A DNA stretch of 64,000 nucleotides from assembly GCA_020726505.1 (NCBI GenBank), contig JAHLEZ010000003.1:3348001-3412000 (forward strand), given 5' to 3'. A program made the translations under genes and the position numbers. Origin of the DNA: Leptodontidium sp. MPI-SDFR-AT-0119 (lineage: Eukaryota > Ascomycota > Leotiomycetes > Helotiales > Leptodontidiaceae). Within the stretch, counting starts at the first letter, position 1. Each line of letters opens with the position of its first letter. Shown here piece by piece: positions 54,088 to 64,000 of this stretch. The notes below the pieces were generated by a model. The model saw only the letters and a program-made list of their open reading frames with translations, was not told where the DNA came from and made no database searches.

Positions 54088-56782
54088 CTTGATTGAAGCA
54101 GTAAAATGATTCACGACTCTCGAGTTGGTTGATATGAATGAGCAGTCCCTATATAGACTTTCGATCTTCAGCAGAACGATTTAAATAGATGTTCGCAGGT
54201 CAATTTCAAAAGGGTAAATATACGATATGTAGGGATACCCTAGCAACCTAGAGTGCATGTAGGAAAGAGGCTGTGAGTCGGCTTACCAATGCCCCGCCTG
54301 AGTACCCATGTTGATGTTCTGAGCCCCCGAGAATAACTAGGATACTTAAGCAGGTCAAAAGTCGCCCAATATTTACTTACCATACTAGCATATTCCAGCT
54401 TCCTTTTTTGAGGTGTTTAACCCAATTCTAATCAAGTTATCTGCTTTTTGCGTGTTCTGTTGTCGAGAAATTGCAATGATTTGCAGTACTTGTCTAGCCA
54501 AGAACGCGTTTTGTCATCTCTCCTTAAGCAGCAGTCTGATTGTAATCTCTCTAGCTTGTATGTAGCTGCATGTACGTTGTATCAAGGCAGCTTCTACATG
54601 CTCTCGCAAGCGAGGGCATCGTTCCCACATCCAATCGCTCTTGTGCCGAATACAAAGCCTGGTTTGTATCGCTGCTGGGACTCAACAATATCTTGAGCCA
54701 TAGTAGTAACGAAATGCACCAGGGATGTGAATCATCAGTGCCGGAACCAGAATATCGAGGGAAGTGAATACTCAAGCCAGTTTAATGAATAGTTACAATT
54801 GGCTGCCACGAACCTATTTAAAGGCTTCTCTTTGCCACTAAATCTTTTAAAAGCTAACTGCAACAGCACAACAACACTAATTTTAATACTTTTCATGGCG
54901 TGGCCGCTTTTTGTTGTTGTAATGCTTGCAGGCTCCAAATCAAGCTTCATCCAGTGAGAGTGCAAATCAAAGGTAGAGCACTGTAGTTCCTGATGAACTT
55001 AGTCAAATTGCCCCAAAACGAGAATCTCAAAAGAGTCAGAAATTAACAAAATAGCAATCATCTAGTTTTTGATAGCAATTATTGAACATTCTTCTGGATT
55101 GATTGCTCGTAGACTGCAGCTTGTTCTCACAGAACCGGCAAGTCGCAAGTGACCGTGAATAATTTTGAGGTAAGTATATCACCTTAAATTCTCTTCCAAT
55201 CCTCAACCTCATAGCTAGATGCACTCGAGTCGTGATCTACATGAAAAATTGGTACAATTTGTCTCATATTACTTGGTGGTTTTGTATATTGACTTCAACA
55301 AAACCCCCTGAGTTAGACTTGATGCATAGCATGCTAGATTTCGGAAATGCCAAGTGGGGGTCTTTTCGTTGACAAAATCTCTCTATTTGACAGCAAAAAC
55401 ATACAAAAAATAGCGAAACATGACAGCAAGAAACCAGCAAGTGGTCTTAAGATTCTCTCCAAGATGACCTGGAAATCTTGCAGTTCCAACAGCCAGAGTC
55501 GACACAAAACGAAACTCATACGAGTTGAGGGATCTGAGTGCGCAACACCACGCATTCAATAGATTGAAGATCCTCGAATAGCCTGACGTTTTGTAAAGGA
55601 TTCCTAATTTGCGAAGTGTGGTATAGTGGGGAATGGGGTTTTCATGGTCTTCGCAAATCTCTCTTTATTTCATGGCTGCATAAGAAGAGGGATCGAATGT
55701 TGCCGAAAATTCACTTCAGGGCTGAATGGATGGTTCGATAGCCGGTGAATATCATGGTACTGACTTTAGCACCTTTTTTTCTTCAGACTCTCTACTCTGC
55801 GTCCTAGCCTAGAGGGCAGTGGATGTGACAAAATGGGGCATATAACCCCCCTTCTCGTTTCGAAGGAGACTCCTCAAGACTACACTACGCAATGTTATCC
55901 GAAAGACATGGGACTGTCGAGGAAGAGGTTGCGGTTTCCATCCATTGAAGAATACATCCCAGATTCAGTGTATTCCTTTGGCATTGAGGAAAGGAAATTC
56001 CGCAGGGAATAAAATGCGGCCATCAGGTTTTCAGTCTAGCCTTAGGGGGGGGGACTCCTGTATTAAGCAACCCGAGAAGAAAAATTCAATCGGAGAAATG
56101 ACAACAAGTCCCGACATGACAACAGACTCTCTAACCCTCATTTTTTGTGCCCACGTTGGGTCTAATCCCAAAAATAAGCCACGGCCAATAACAAAGTCGC
56201 ACACAGAATTACTATTCTATTGTCGAAACCCGCCCTTCAAAACTGCGAACGAAAGGGCCATGTGTCGAACTGTCAAACTCGAAATAGCACATTAATCTGC
56301 GACTTAGTTTATTGACTTGTGAACTTGGATATGGAGAAGGTAGAGGAATCGTAAGAGGGGGGGTAATATAGCACTTGGCACGGTGGGTGGAGGCAATCCA
56401 ATGATCGAACATGATTTTAGTGATAAATGGTGGGAAAGAAGACGAGAGCAAAGACTAAGCGAGTGAGTGACTTGGAAGAGACGACAATTCTATTTAGGGA
56501 GGTAAAGGCCACATAAGTAGACTAAAGAAATCTATGGATTCTAAAATCTCCCTGCAAAACGAGACTTGACTGCAGCTTATGGGGAAAAAAGGATGCCATT
56601 GTGCCAAAAACCAGATATTCAAAAAGCAGTATAAAAATGACGCAGCTCAAACATATTAATTACATCTTGACTTCGCTCTGTTCGATTCTCCTCCTCCTTT
56701 TGAACCCCCTAATTCCTTGTCACTCTTCTTGAGATCTGAATCTCAACCTTTACCCTCCATACTTATCCAACCAACAACTTTC
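54088..56782. other. AT-rich spacer, no gene recognised
   Basis: 2.7 kb with low GC and many stops in all frames; the longest frames (about 116 codons at 55945) show no motif. Its composition is lower in GC than neighbouring coding DNA. Confidence 0.5.
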
Positions 56783-59700
56783 TCAAATGCCTGCCCTCCC
56801 CATCCCCTTACTCCTCCCACTGACCGCACTCCCCCTACTAACCCCCCTCTTAAGCACCCTATCCTCCTCCTCCCACATGCCCATCCCCCTCTCCCTCACC
56901 ACCCCGCCCTCCTCCCAACCAGGTAACCTCACTGCCCTATCCAGCGCAACCGGCAGTCCCCTATGCCGTCCCCTCAACATAACCCCACAAAGCACGACTT
57001 TACTCGCGGCCCTCCATCCACCTGAAAAGCTATACGCCTCGCCCTTCATGCCCGTACTGATACCTACACATCCATACCCGCTCACGACCTCGAAGATGAT
57101 GTTAAAGACCGAGAAGGTGACGGGGTCGTTCTCGAAGGATGAGACTTCGATACATGTTATGACCAGGATGGCGAGGACGAGGAGCCAGATGTCGTGTGCG
57201 AGTTGGCCGCGGATTTGCTGGCGGATGAATTGGCTGCGTGTTTGTTGCGGGGTGGTGGTTTTTGCCGTGGGGAAGGTGAAGGGGTGGGGGAGGGCCGAGA
57301 GAGTGTGTAAAAGCGTACCCATCACGCCTTGGCTTTTTGGTTGACCGGTCTCGTTGTCATCATCATGGTCGTCTCCAATTCTACTCTCCTCATCCGTATC
57401 ATCGGACTCGTCTTCAGCGTAAATCCCTAGACTGCGTTCCTCGTAAACGTTCGAATGCCGCATAGTGATCACCACGGGATAAACAGAGATGTACATCATG
57501 ATGACATATAAAACCTGTAGACCGATCCTGAGGTCGCTTATCCCGATGATGTAGAACCCGCCACTTCGGACGGCGAGCGCTTGGAAGAGGCCATCTAGGA
57601 CGCGGAAGCGTGCTGGGATGACTTCTACTGCTGCATTGCCGATGTTGAGAAGTTCGAAGGCGATCCAGTCTACTCCGTTTAAGGTGATAACCATGAATAG
57701 TAGCCAGAGCGTAGGAGTCGCGGGGAAGAGGTTGGTGTACACGCGTCGGGGGTAGGTGAGGATGAAACGGAGGGTGGCTTTGTGTACGGAGTGTGTGACG
57801 GGGTCCGGGTAAAGAAGTGTGAGGGTTTTGAGCATGAGCCAGAGGATGAGTCGGAGAATGAGGGGGTAGCTGATTTACGTTAGTAGCGTTGGTGAGGGAA
57901 GGGAGGAAGGAAGGGATTTACGCTGTGTTTCCGGCGAGAATCATCACTCCCATTGTTACGAGGGTGTAGATGGAGGTTTGGAAGGGAATCTAGATATTGT
58001 CAGTCACCGAAGTCTTGCACGAGACTTTGGCCGAAACATACCAAATTCGCATCTAATAAACTCATACCAGAGTTATTGAATGCGGAGACACCATTGAAAA
58101 CGCCCAGCCACCTGTTCATATCATCAGCGCTAAGTTTTACTCTTCTCCAAGTTGGAGGCTTAGGGGAAGGAAAGGGGGGGAGGAGGGGGGGGAGGAGGGG
58201 AGGGGAACAACGTACCAAGGATTAATCCCATTCGCTCTAATAACCTCCTCCTTGTTCATCTGCATATACGCACCAAGTCCAATACATCCAAGGACCTGCC
58301 ACTACCATCGAATTTGCGTCAGTACATCTCCTTCCCAATAAACAAGATATCACATCCCAAACACCTAGTCCAGAGAATACCTTCCTCACATCGACCTCTC
58401 AAGCAGCAGCCAAAGAATCCAGAACGCGAGGGAGGAGAAAGTAGAGACCACAAAGCAAGGTAAAAACTTACCAGCACGAAATAAAGCGGCACAATCCACC
58501 CCAACAGGGTAATAGCTCTATACTCCACTCCACCAAGATGTTCCCTCTCCTCCCTCGTCAGTCCAAAAAACTGGGCATTCCTCCCCGTCGTTCTCCTCGT
58601 CAGATAATGCGGGTACATAGCTTGATCCAACTCAGGGCCCCTCTCATTCCCAAGTCCCAAATCCCTCTCCACGCCCCTCCCAAAATCCCCAGCTTTCTTC
58701 TCCAGTCGATGGAGAAGTGTTCCTGAAGCGGGTTGCGGATGGCTGTACGCCGATGCAGAAGCTGTTCCTGAGGCGGATGAAAGAGGATGAGGGTGTGCGC
58801 CTACGCCGACGAAGTTTAGGAGTCGGCGGGGTGGTGGTGTGGCTGTTGTTGGAGGAGCGGAGGGGTCTTGATCGCGATGGGAGAAGGAGGGGTATCGCAT
58901 TATGGAGATTCGATCTGGATCACCTCTTCCTGTTCCTGTGCCTCGACTTCTGCTTCTCGTCCCCGTCCCGGTTCTGGTGCGAGACCGTACTGTTTCGAGA
59001 CTTTGAAGCTCGACGTCCGCTGTTGGACCGTCATCCCCTTTCTCATTCTCCTTTCCCCCACCGACTCCATCTCCCGCCCTAATCCCCTCACCCGTCCCAG
59101 AACCCGGTTCAGAATTAACCACTTTTCTATCCACACCGACAGCAAGTGAATCCGAATCCGGGCCCCGGGACGGGTGAGGGGTCGAGAAAGTCAAGTGTGT
59201 AGGATCCTTAGGTCCGGAATGTCTACTTTCAAAAACCCTCTCATCACCACCCTCCCTCTCCTTCCTCTGTTCCTCAAGTCGTTCCCCAACACTAACCTCC
59301 CTCCCTACACTTCCCCCTCCATTCCCACCCAACAGTCCCCCACTCCCATTCGTCCTCCCTTTCCCAGCACCAAAACTCCTACTCCTACTCCTCATCCTCC
59401 TCCTCATCCCTCTCCCCTCCCGAATACCCTTCACAACGCCCTTAAACCTCTTTTCGAAAACCCTCTTGCGGGTCCATACCGTACCGACGGAGACGAAGAT
59501 GGAACTGCCTATGATGATGAGTAGGAAGAGGAGTACCTGTTGGAATGTCGTCATCTCGGAGAGGTTGACTGTGTTGAGACCTGCTTCTGTCATTGCTGGG
59601 TGGTGGGTGGGTATATTAGCAGTGTTTCTTAGATCAAGATGTCGTTCTTCAAGTAACATCACACTTCGCGCTCTATCTCTGTATAAACACTGACCCCCAT

Positions 59701-60085
59701 AATGAAGCACTTGCTTCCTCCTTTCCCGTCATCCCCCCCCCCCCCCCCCCCCCCCCCCTTTCCCCTCCCAAAAATTGCATCAACCCATCAACTAAACAAA
59801 AGAAGAAAGCCAACCAAAAAAAAAAAGGAAAAACCCCCCTTCATTAAAGTACATACCAGAAACGACCAAAAACAACGAATCCGCGTACGAAATCCTCCCC
59901 TCGGGCCTCGACGCGCCCCAGAACACGAGCGACGTGACCAGACACGTGGAGATGAAATACGCATAGTGGATCGTGATGAAATTCAGCGGCGGGAGATATC
60001 GCGCGATGTGTCGTAGGCGCTCGTTGGATTTGAACTTGGCGAGGGATCTGAGGAGGCGGGCTGGGTGAAAGGGGGAGGGCGTCAT
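56783..60085 (-). CDS. TRK-type high-affinity potassium transporter
   Basis: Plasma-membrane K+ uptake. Exons in transcript order: 60085-59857, 59595-58472, 58295-58216, 58111-58042, 57989-57922 and 57869-56783, giving 885 residues; all six join in frame. The four pore (P-loop) units are visible: the first at VSAMTEAGLNTVNLSE, split by intron 1; the second at FNGVSAFNNSGMSLLD; the third at ALAVRSGGFYIIG; the fourth at VSGYGCVGISTGM. Typical fungal additions: a long hydrophilic loop after helix 3 (about 330 residues, rich in Arg/Ser/Gly, with RSRTRTGTGTRSRSRG-like tracts), an acidic loop (DESDDTDEESRIGDDHDDDN), and the conserved end VMLRGRHRGLPVALDRAV. Intron 1 (261 bp) is unusually long and contains a 26-base homopolymer. 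The gene appears intact. Confidence 0.94.
58162..58206 (+). repeat. Pure purine tract in TRK intron 3
   Basis: About 45 nt of G/A only on the plus strand, that is a pyrimidine tract on the transcribed sense, lying near the donor end of the intron 58112-58215. Confidence 0.7.
59733..59758 (+). repeat. Poly-C tract, 26 C (poly-G in the transcript)
   Basis: Uninterrupted run of 26 C inside TRK intron 1. In the transcript it reads as G26, a strong quadruplex former. Length may be uncertain. Confidence 0.8.
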
Positions 60086-62083
60086 GATTGTTTGATCGTT
60101 TGATTGCTGGTTTTGCGGTGTGGTTGGTGGTGGTGGTGTTGAATTTTTGGCCTTTTTTTGGATTGGCTCAGGCTTTTGCTGGAGGATTGGTGTAAAACGA
60201 TATAGTATAAAGCCATAACCGAATAGCTGTGGTGAGTTGAATTAATGTTGATTCCGTTGTTGATTCCGATTCTTGTATCCAAGGGTTGTTGAGAACTGGT
60301 AGTCGTCCACGGTACCTTTCACCTCATCTTACTCGTACAGACTAGACCAAGGCCAAGACAGCAGCCCCACTCCACTGGGCAAAGCTTATTCGGAGCGGGC
60401 CCCAGGATCTGCCATGCATCACTTTAGTTGCACACTTGTTGGATATGGATTGTAAGTGCCATACTATAAGATGAAAGGCATTGTCGTTATTCTCCTCTAT
60501 TACCCGGTGAGTGACTGAGGGATTAAGTTGGAGGACGCTGAGGCTGAGGCTGGATAATGTTGAACAAGGGAGGCTGTGTAAAGGAGTGATTTAAGTCTTT
60601 GCCGAGGGGACTGGGTTATGAGCCCGGAGGTCTGTCTAGAAGCGGTTTCGCGAGGCACTTTCAGGCTCAGAAATACCAAGTAGACGAGTTCACGCTTAAA
60701 TATATCAACGAACGCTTAATCGTTTTGCTTTATTATTGAAATACACGATAAAGAAAAAGTATATCTGTCTTTCTATTAACTAGACTTTTGAATTGTTATT
60801 TTGCGTAAGAATAATATATTATCTTTCATTTGGCTGTGAAATGCCCTGTAGCGCAGAGACACGTGTCGGTGGGCTCGTTAGGCTTGAATTTTCAGCGTCT
60901 GCCTTGTGGGTGTCAAGCTACTTACTCTTACAGCTTTTACTTGAGGGGGAGTAGAGTACAGTGTGTGGGAGTGAAAAAATGAATGAAGAGGGATATATCC
61001 ATTTACCTTGTGCATATTCATATTCATCTACTTACCGACCGATGAATGAGAAATAAGTGAAACCTAGATATTACTCCGTTCTCTCTTCTGTGGGGTAATT
61101 GGGTTAAGGGAGGGATGGTTCTGTAGCCCAGATTGAGGGAGTAGGCAATTGTTCAATTTGACTGTGAGATTATACATACCCAGAGCAGGTACTTCAAGAC
61201 AACGGTAATCATGGGTTCACCTGTTTGTATTCATTCACATTCATTGTCATGTAAAACGAAATAAAGTTGAAGCAGCCAACATGCTCTATTCTCATATCTA
61301 TCATCATCAGACCATGTATGCATGTATGAATGACTTTTTCGGCATCCTTCTTCTGTAACTGATCAGATCACAACCCGTCGATCTCATCTCATCTCTACGT
61401 ATTTCCCAACATAAAACACATCACTCGTCTCATCCCGTCCCATTCCATTTCCATCCCACCCCTTCCCTTCCATGCATCTTCCCCTTTGTGAAGACTAGAT
61501 AGATAGATAATAACAAAGAAAATGTAGATCCGTCTGCTTGTAGATTTCCGCACGGGTCATATGAACCCGAATGATAGTCCTCCGAAAAACGCCGCTGTAT
61601 ACCAGCTTCGGACACCGCCTCAGCACAGCTAAAAGCCCAAAATCCAACCTCAAAACCCAGATCAGATGAGTCCATCCTCATCATCCGAAATGACAAATAA
61701 AATTACGATGATTGTTTCGATGTTGATATAGGTATATGTCCATCAAACCCGGTACGCCGATATAACAGGACAAAATAAATGGATGACCCGGTGAAATGCA
61801 GCCGCGAATGCATAAGTACAAGCCTGTATGGACAGGGTGGCGATATTGTTTTTTGTGATGGAAGATGGTTGGTGTTCGAAGAATTGTTGACGTGATGATT
61901 CAACATGAAGGTATTAGATGAGGCATCGACATGCCGTGCGGTATCCGCGTGCATCGTATCGATGGTGATACATGACAGGCTCGTCATCCAGGTCGCTCAA
62001 TGGCGCCGTGTGATCAATGACTGCACATGCCTTCAACTTCCGTTGGTGTTGCTGGTGGTACGACCGAACATTCATCGAGCCGT
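60086..62083. other. Intergenic, TRK promoter and PNG1 3' region
   Basis: 2 kb without coding signal. A TATAGTATAA-like element (about 60203-60213) is suitably placed for the minus-strand TRK gene. Near 61498-61512 is a short TAGA microsatellite. The right part is probably PNG1 3' UTR. Confidence 0.5.
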
Positions 62084-63526
62084 TCAGAAGCCGCGTTGTG
62101 ACGGATCTCTTGGTGGTTGGTGGTGTCGTTGACCATTGTCTCTGGCACTGGCCCATTCCTGAGCACCATTTTGTCGACCGGCAGGCTGCTCAGCAGGCAG
62201 TTTTTGATCTTCCGGTGTTCGTGGACGAACGTTCATTGTGGATGGTTCACCAGGTCGAAGGTTCGAGACGATGGATTGAGTGATCGAGCTAACGACGTAT
62301 GCTCGGAGTTCTTTGTCCTCTCTGCTATCCTCCTTCTCAAGTCTGAATCGTTCGTCCTTGGCCATGTTGGATCGTCGGAGATTACGAATCTCATTCTGGA
62401 TGTAGAGCATCACCTCTTCGGGACAGCGATTTCTCTCGGCAGCTTGCTCGGGCTTGCGAACATAACGTCGAGTGACATCCGTAGCACCGTCAATGGAAAA
62501 TGCCACGCAATAGGACATCTTCTTTCCCCATCCGTCGGCGTACATTCGTGGGTTATCCCAAGCCTCTTCACAAGCGTCGACGTGGATCCATCGTTTTTGC
62601 ATCTCAGAGTAAACCTCCGTCCATACGTGATCCTCAGCATTCCATACCCATCTCACACGTCCTCCGACTGCTCTGCACAACATGCTGAACACATTGACCC
62701 ACTCGCCGCTTCGTCCTTTCCTGGTTTGTAATAACCGCCAAACATCACCATATCTTGGGAATCGTTCGTAAGCACCACAATCACGAGCAGAACAATGGTA
62801 CAGTTCGACTCGTAGAGCACCGTATGCTGACTCTTCTGGTGTTGGTGGTGTCATGCCTTGCGCAATTGTTGGTGAGAGACAGACTGAACATGGAGGGTTA
62901 TTGACCCATGAGAAGAATGATCGCTTGAACCATCTAACAAAGTCAGCACGATTCAATTACCAGATAAACAAAACATACCTCAGTAATGCGCGAATGACAC
63001 AGTCTTGATAACCCCATTCCGGCTTTCGTCCATCACCCATACTCTCAGCCTGTGCCTGGAGCACTTGGCTCTCCTCTTCTGCCTCGCCATATATCCGATC
63101 CAGTGGGATTACCTGTAACGCCTCATCCAACAGTCCAGGGTTTTCGTACTTCGTAGGCGTAAGTGATAAAGAGATGAGAAGGTTCCTGAACTTTTGCGAC
63201 TGCGAATCCGCAGGTGGCGATGGGACCTTGGGTAAACTTCGCAACGACGCATACGATGGAGGGGTAGCACCGAATTGGGAGCCACTTGATGTTGATGGTC
63301 TGTATCCTGATGATTGCGGTTGGTGTGAATTAGAAGAGGCGGCTCGGAGGTTGCTAGATGATGATCGCTCTCTTGGTGATGGTGAGGATGTCCTCGATCG
63401 ATCCAGCTCGTTCAGTCGCTTCGTCCGTAATAAACCCTCGAATTGTGCAGTCAATCCCCGCGCCCATGTATCGTCGTAGTCGCCATTCCCATTCCGTTGC
63501 GAGCCGTAGCCCGATGAGTCGGCCAT
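62084..63526 (-). CDS. PNG1: PNG1 ortholog with the catalytic Cys replaced by Ser
   Basis: Family of cytosolic peptide:N-glycanases that strip N-glycans from misfolded glycoproteins in ERAD. Exons are 63526-62979 and 62933-62084 (45 bp intron GTATGT..GTTAG), giving 465 residues. ATG 63526 ([10 protein letters not shown]) is preferred; the frame stays open upstream to 63781, so a longer start cannot be excluded. After a Ser-rich N-terminal region come the zinc site (Cys198, Cys201, Cys230, Cys235; [22 protein letters not shown]) and the transglutaminase core. The nucleophile position reads GRSGEW (Ser258, codon 62708-62710 AGC) where active enzymes have GRCGEW. The rest of the triad is kept: His285 (DHVWTEVY) and Asp302 ([14 protein letters not shown]). 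Neurospora PNG1 is known to lack deglycosylation activity and to have a structural or polarity role, so loss of activity here is likely but inferred. Confidence 0.93.
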
Positions 63527-64000
63527 GTCTTCTGCGTCTACCACTTCGTACTCGAGGTCGATGTGCAGGGTGTGGAAGTCGAGGCAATCGCTGTCGTCCA
63601 CCGCCCAATAATCGCACCTCCTCTCTGCGTGTATCTTTCCTATGATTCCGGTTGATGTCGTCGATACTCCAGACCGGAGTTCCTGAGTTGAAGGAAGGAA
63701 GTTGAGGTCGAGGTCGAGTTGAAGATGTTGAACGAGTGTGATGGGGGTCCTCCTAGCACAGCCCAGTTGTCGCAATGCCACTTCGCTTAGTGTTTTAGGC
63801 TAGGCCGCTGCAAGAATAGATGTGATGCTGCTGCTGCTTCTGCTCTTCTCGGTGGCTGAAGCGGGCAGGGCGAACGATGATGAGGGGGAGCAGTCGAAGA
63901 TATTGTGCATCGGTTTGTAGATGGGGTGGAAGTTGAAGTGAGAAGAGTTTGGGTGATGAGGAGGAAGAGTATGCGGCGACGACGAGGTGTGTCTTGGTCA
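63527..64000. other. 5' flank of PNG1
   Basis: Promoter and leader of the minus-strand PNG1 gene; an in-frame extension to 63781 is possible. No other gene seen before the window edge. Confidence 0.5.

Noticed and set aside
56787..57344. Plus-strand 185-codon open frame
   Set aside because: Antisense shadow of the last TRK exon; proline/leucine-rich composition comes from the opposite strand.
63358..63645. Open frames antisense to PNG1 exon 1
   Set aside because: Arg/Ser-rich shadow of the Ser-rich N-terminal coding region.
1..64000. CRISPR arrays, bacterial operons or ribosome binding sites
   Set aside because: The sequence is a spliced fungal genome; no direct-repeat arrays with spacers were seen.

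Overview
The window is nuclear DNA of a filamentous ascomycete (Pezizomycotina; Leotiomycetes is my guess from the protein flavour, not shown). The signs are short 45-140 bp spliceosomal introns with GT..CTAAC..AG signals, monocistronic genes on both strands with long spacers, TATA plus pyrimidine-rich leaders, and typical fungal families (HR-PKS, HET, Clr5, HsbA, TRK, PNG1). I built exon structures by hand from splice signals, reading frame and family or paralog similarity; no transcript data were available.

Layout. 1-5226: 3' part of a highly reducing polyketide synthase running off the left edge. 5.2-9.2 kb: no long gene, but a possible minus-strand spliced transcript at 7.3-8.0 kb. 9.2-11.1 kb: a decayed HET-domain gene. 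11.3-13.4 kb: a mucin-like membrane protein. 14.4-15.5 kb: a decayed gene of unknown function, possibly BRCT-like. 16.5-17.6 kb: a short-chain dehydrogenase. 18.3-20.1 kb: a secreted GH43 glycosidase with a plausible xylanolytic-regulator promoter. 21.3-29.6 kb: three tandem paralogs, each with an N-terminal Clr5 domain, a TPR-like helical body and a conserved C-terminal motif. 30.4-32.1 kb: a tandem pair of small secreted proteins. 32.9-34.1 kb: a decayed unidentified gene. 34.5-35.8 kb: a zinc alcohol dehydrogenase with a GC-AG intron. 37.5-38.1 kb: an HsbA-like secreted protein. 39.5-40.1 kb: an ABM-fold protein. 40.5-41.5 kb: a decayed thaumatin-like gene. 44.1-46.2 kb: an MFS sugar porter (also with a GC-AG intron). 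46.8-47.0 kb: a methyltransferase tail remnant. 48.1-50.0 kb: a membrane protein of unknown family. 51.7-52.3 kb: a GPI-type wall protein. 53.5-54.1 kb: a small secreted cysteine protein. 56.8-60.1 kb: a TRK potassium transporter. 62.1-63.5 kb: a PNG1 ortholog whose catalytic cysteine is serine.

The region mixes conserved housekeeping genes (TRK, PNG1 at the right end) with accessory, fast-evolving material in the middle and left: secreted proteins, a carbohydrate-active enzyme, sugar uptake, self/non-self type HET, and the Clr5 array. At least four genes are decaying, several by TAG/TAA/TGA codons that a single C-to-T change would explain, as repeat-induced point mutation would produce. The most interesting locus is the Clr5/TPR trio. 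Its last about 22 residues are kept between paralogs while the codons have diverged at silent sites, and two of the three share a duplicated promoter block.
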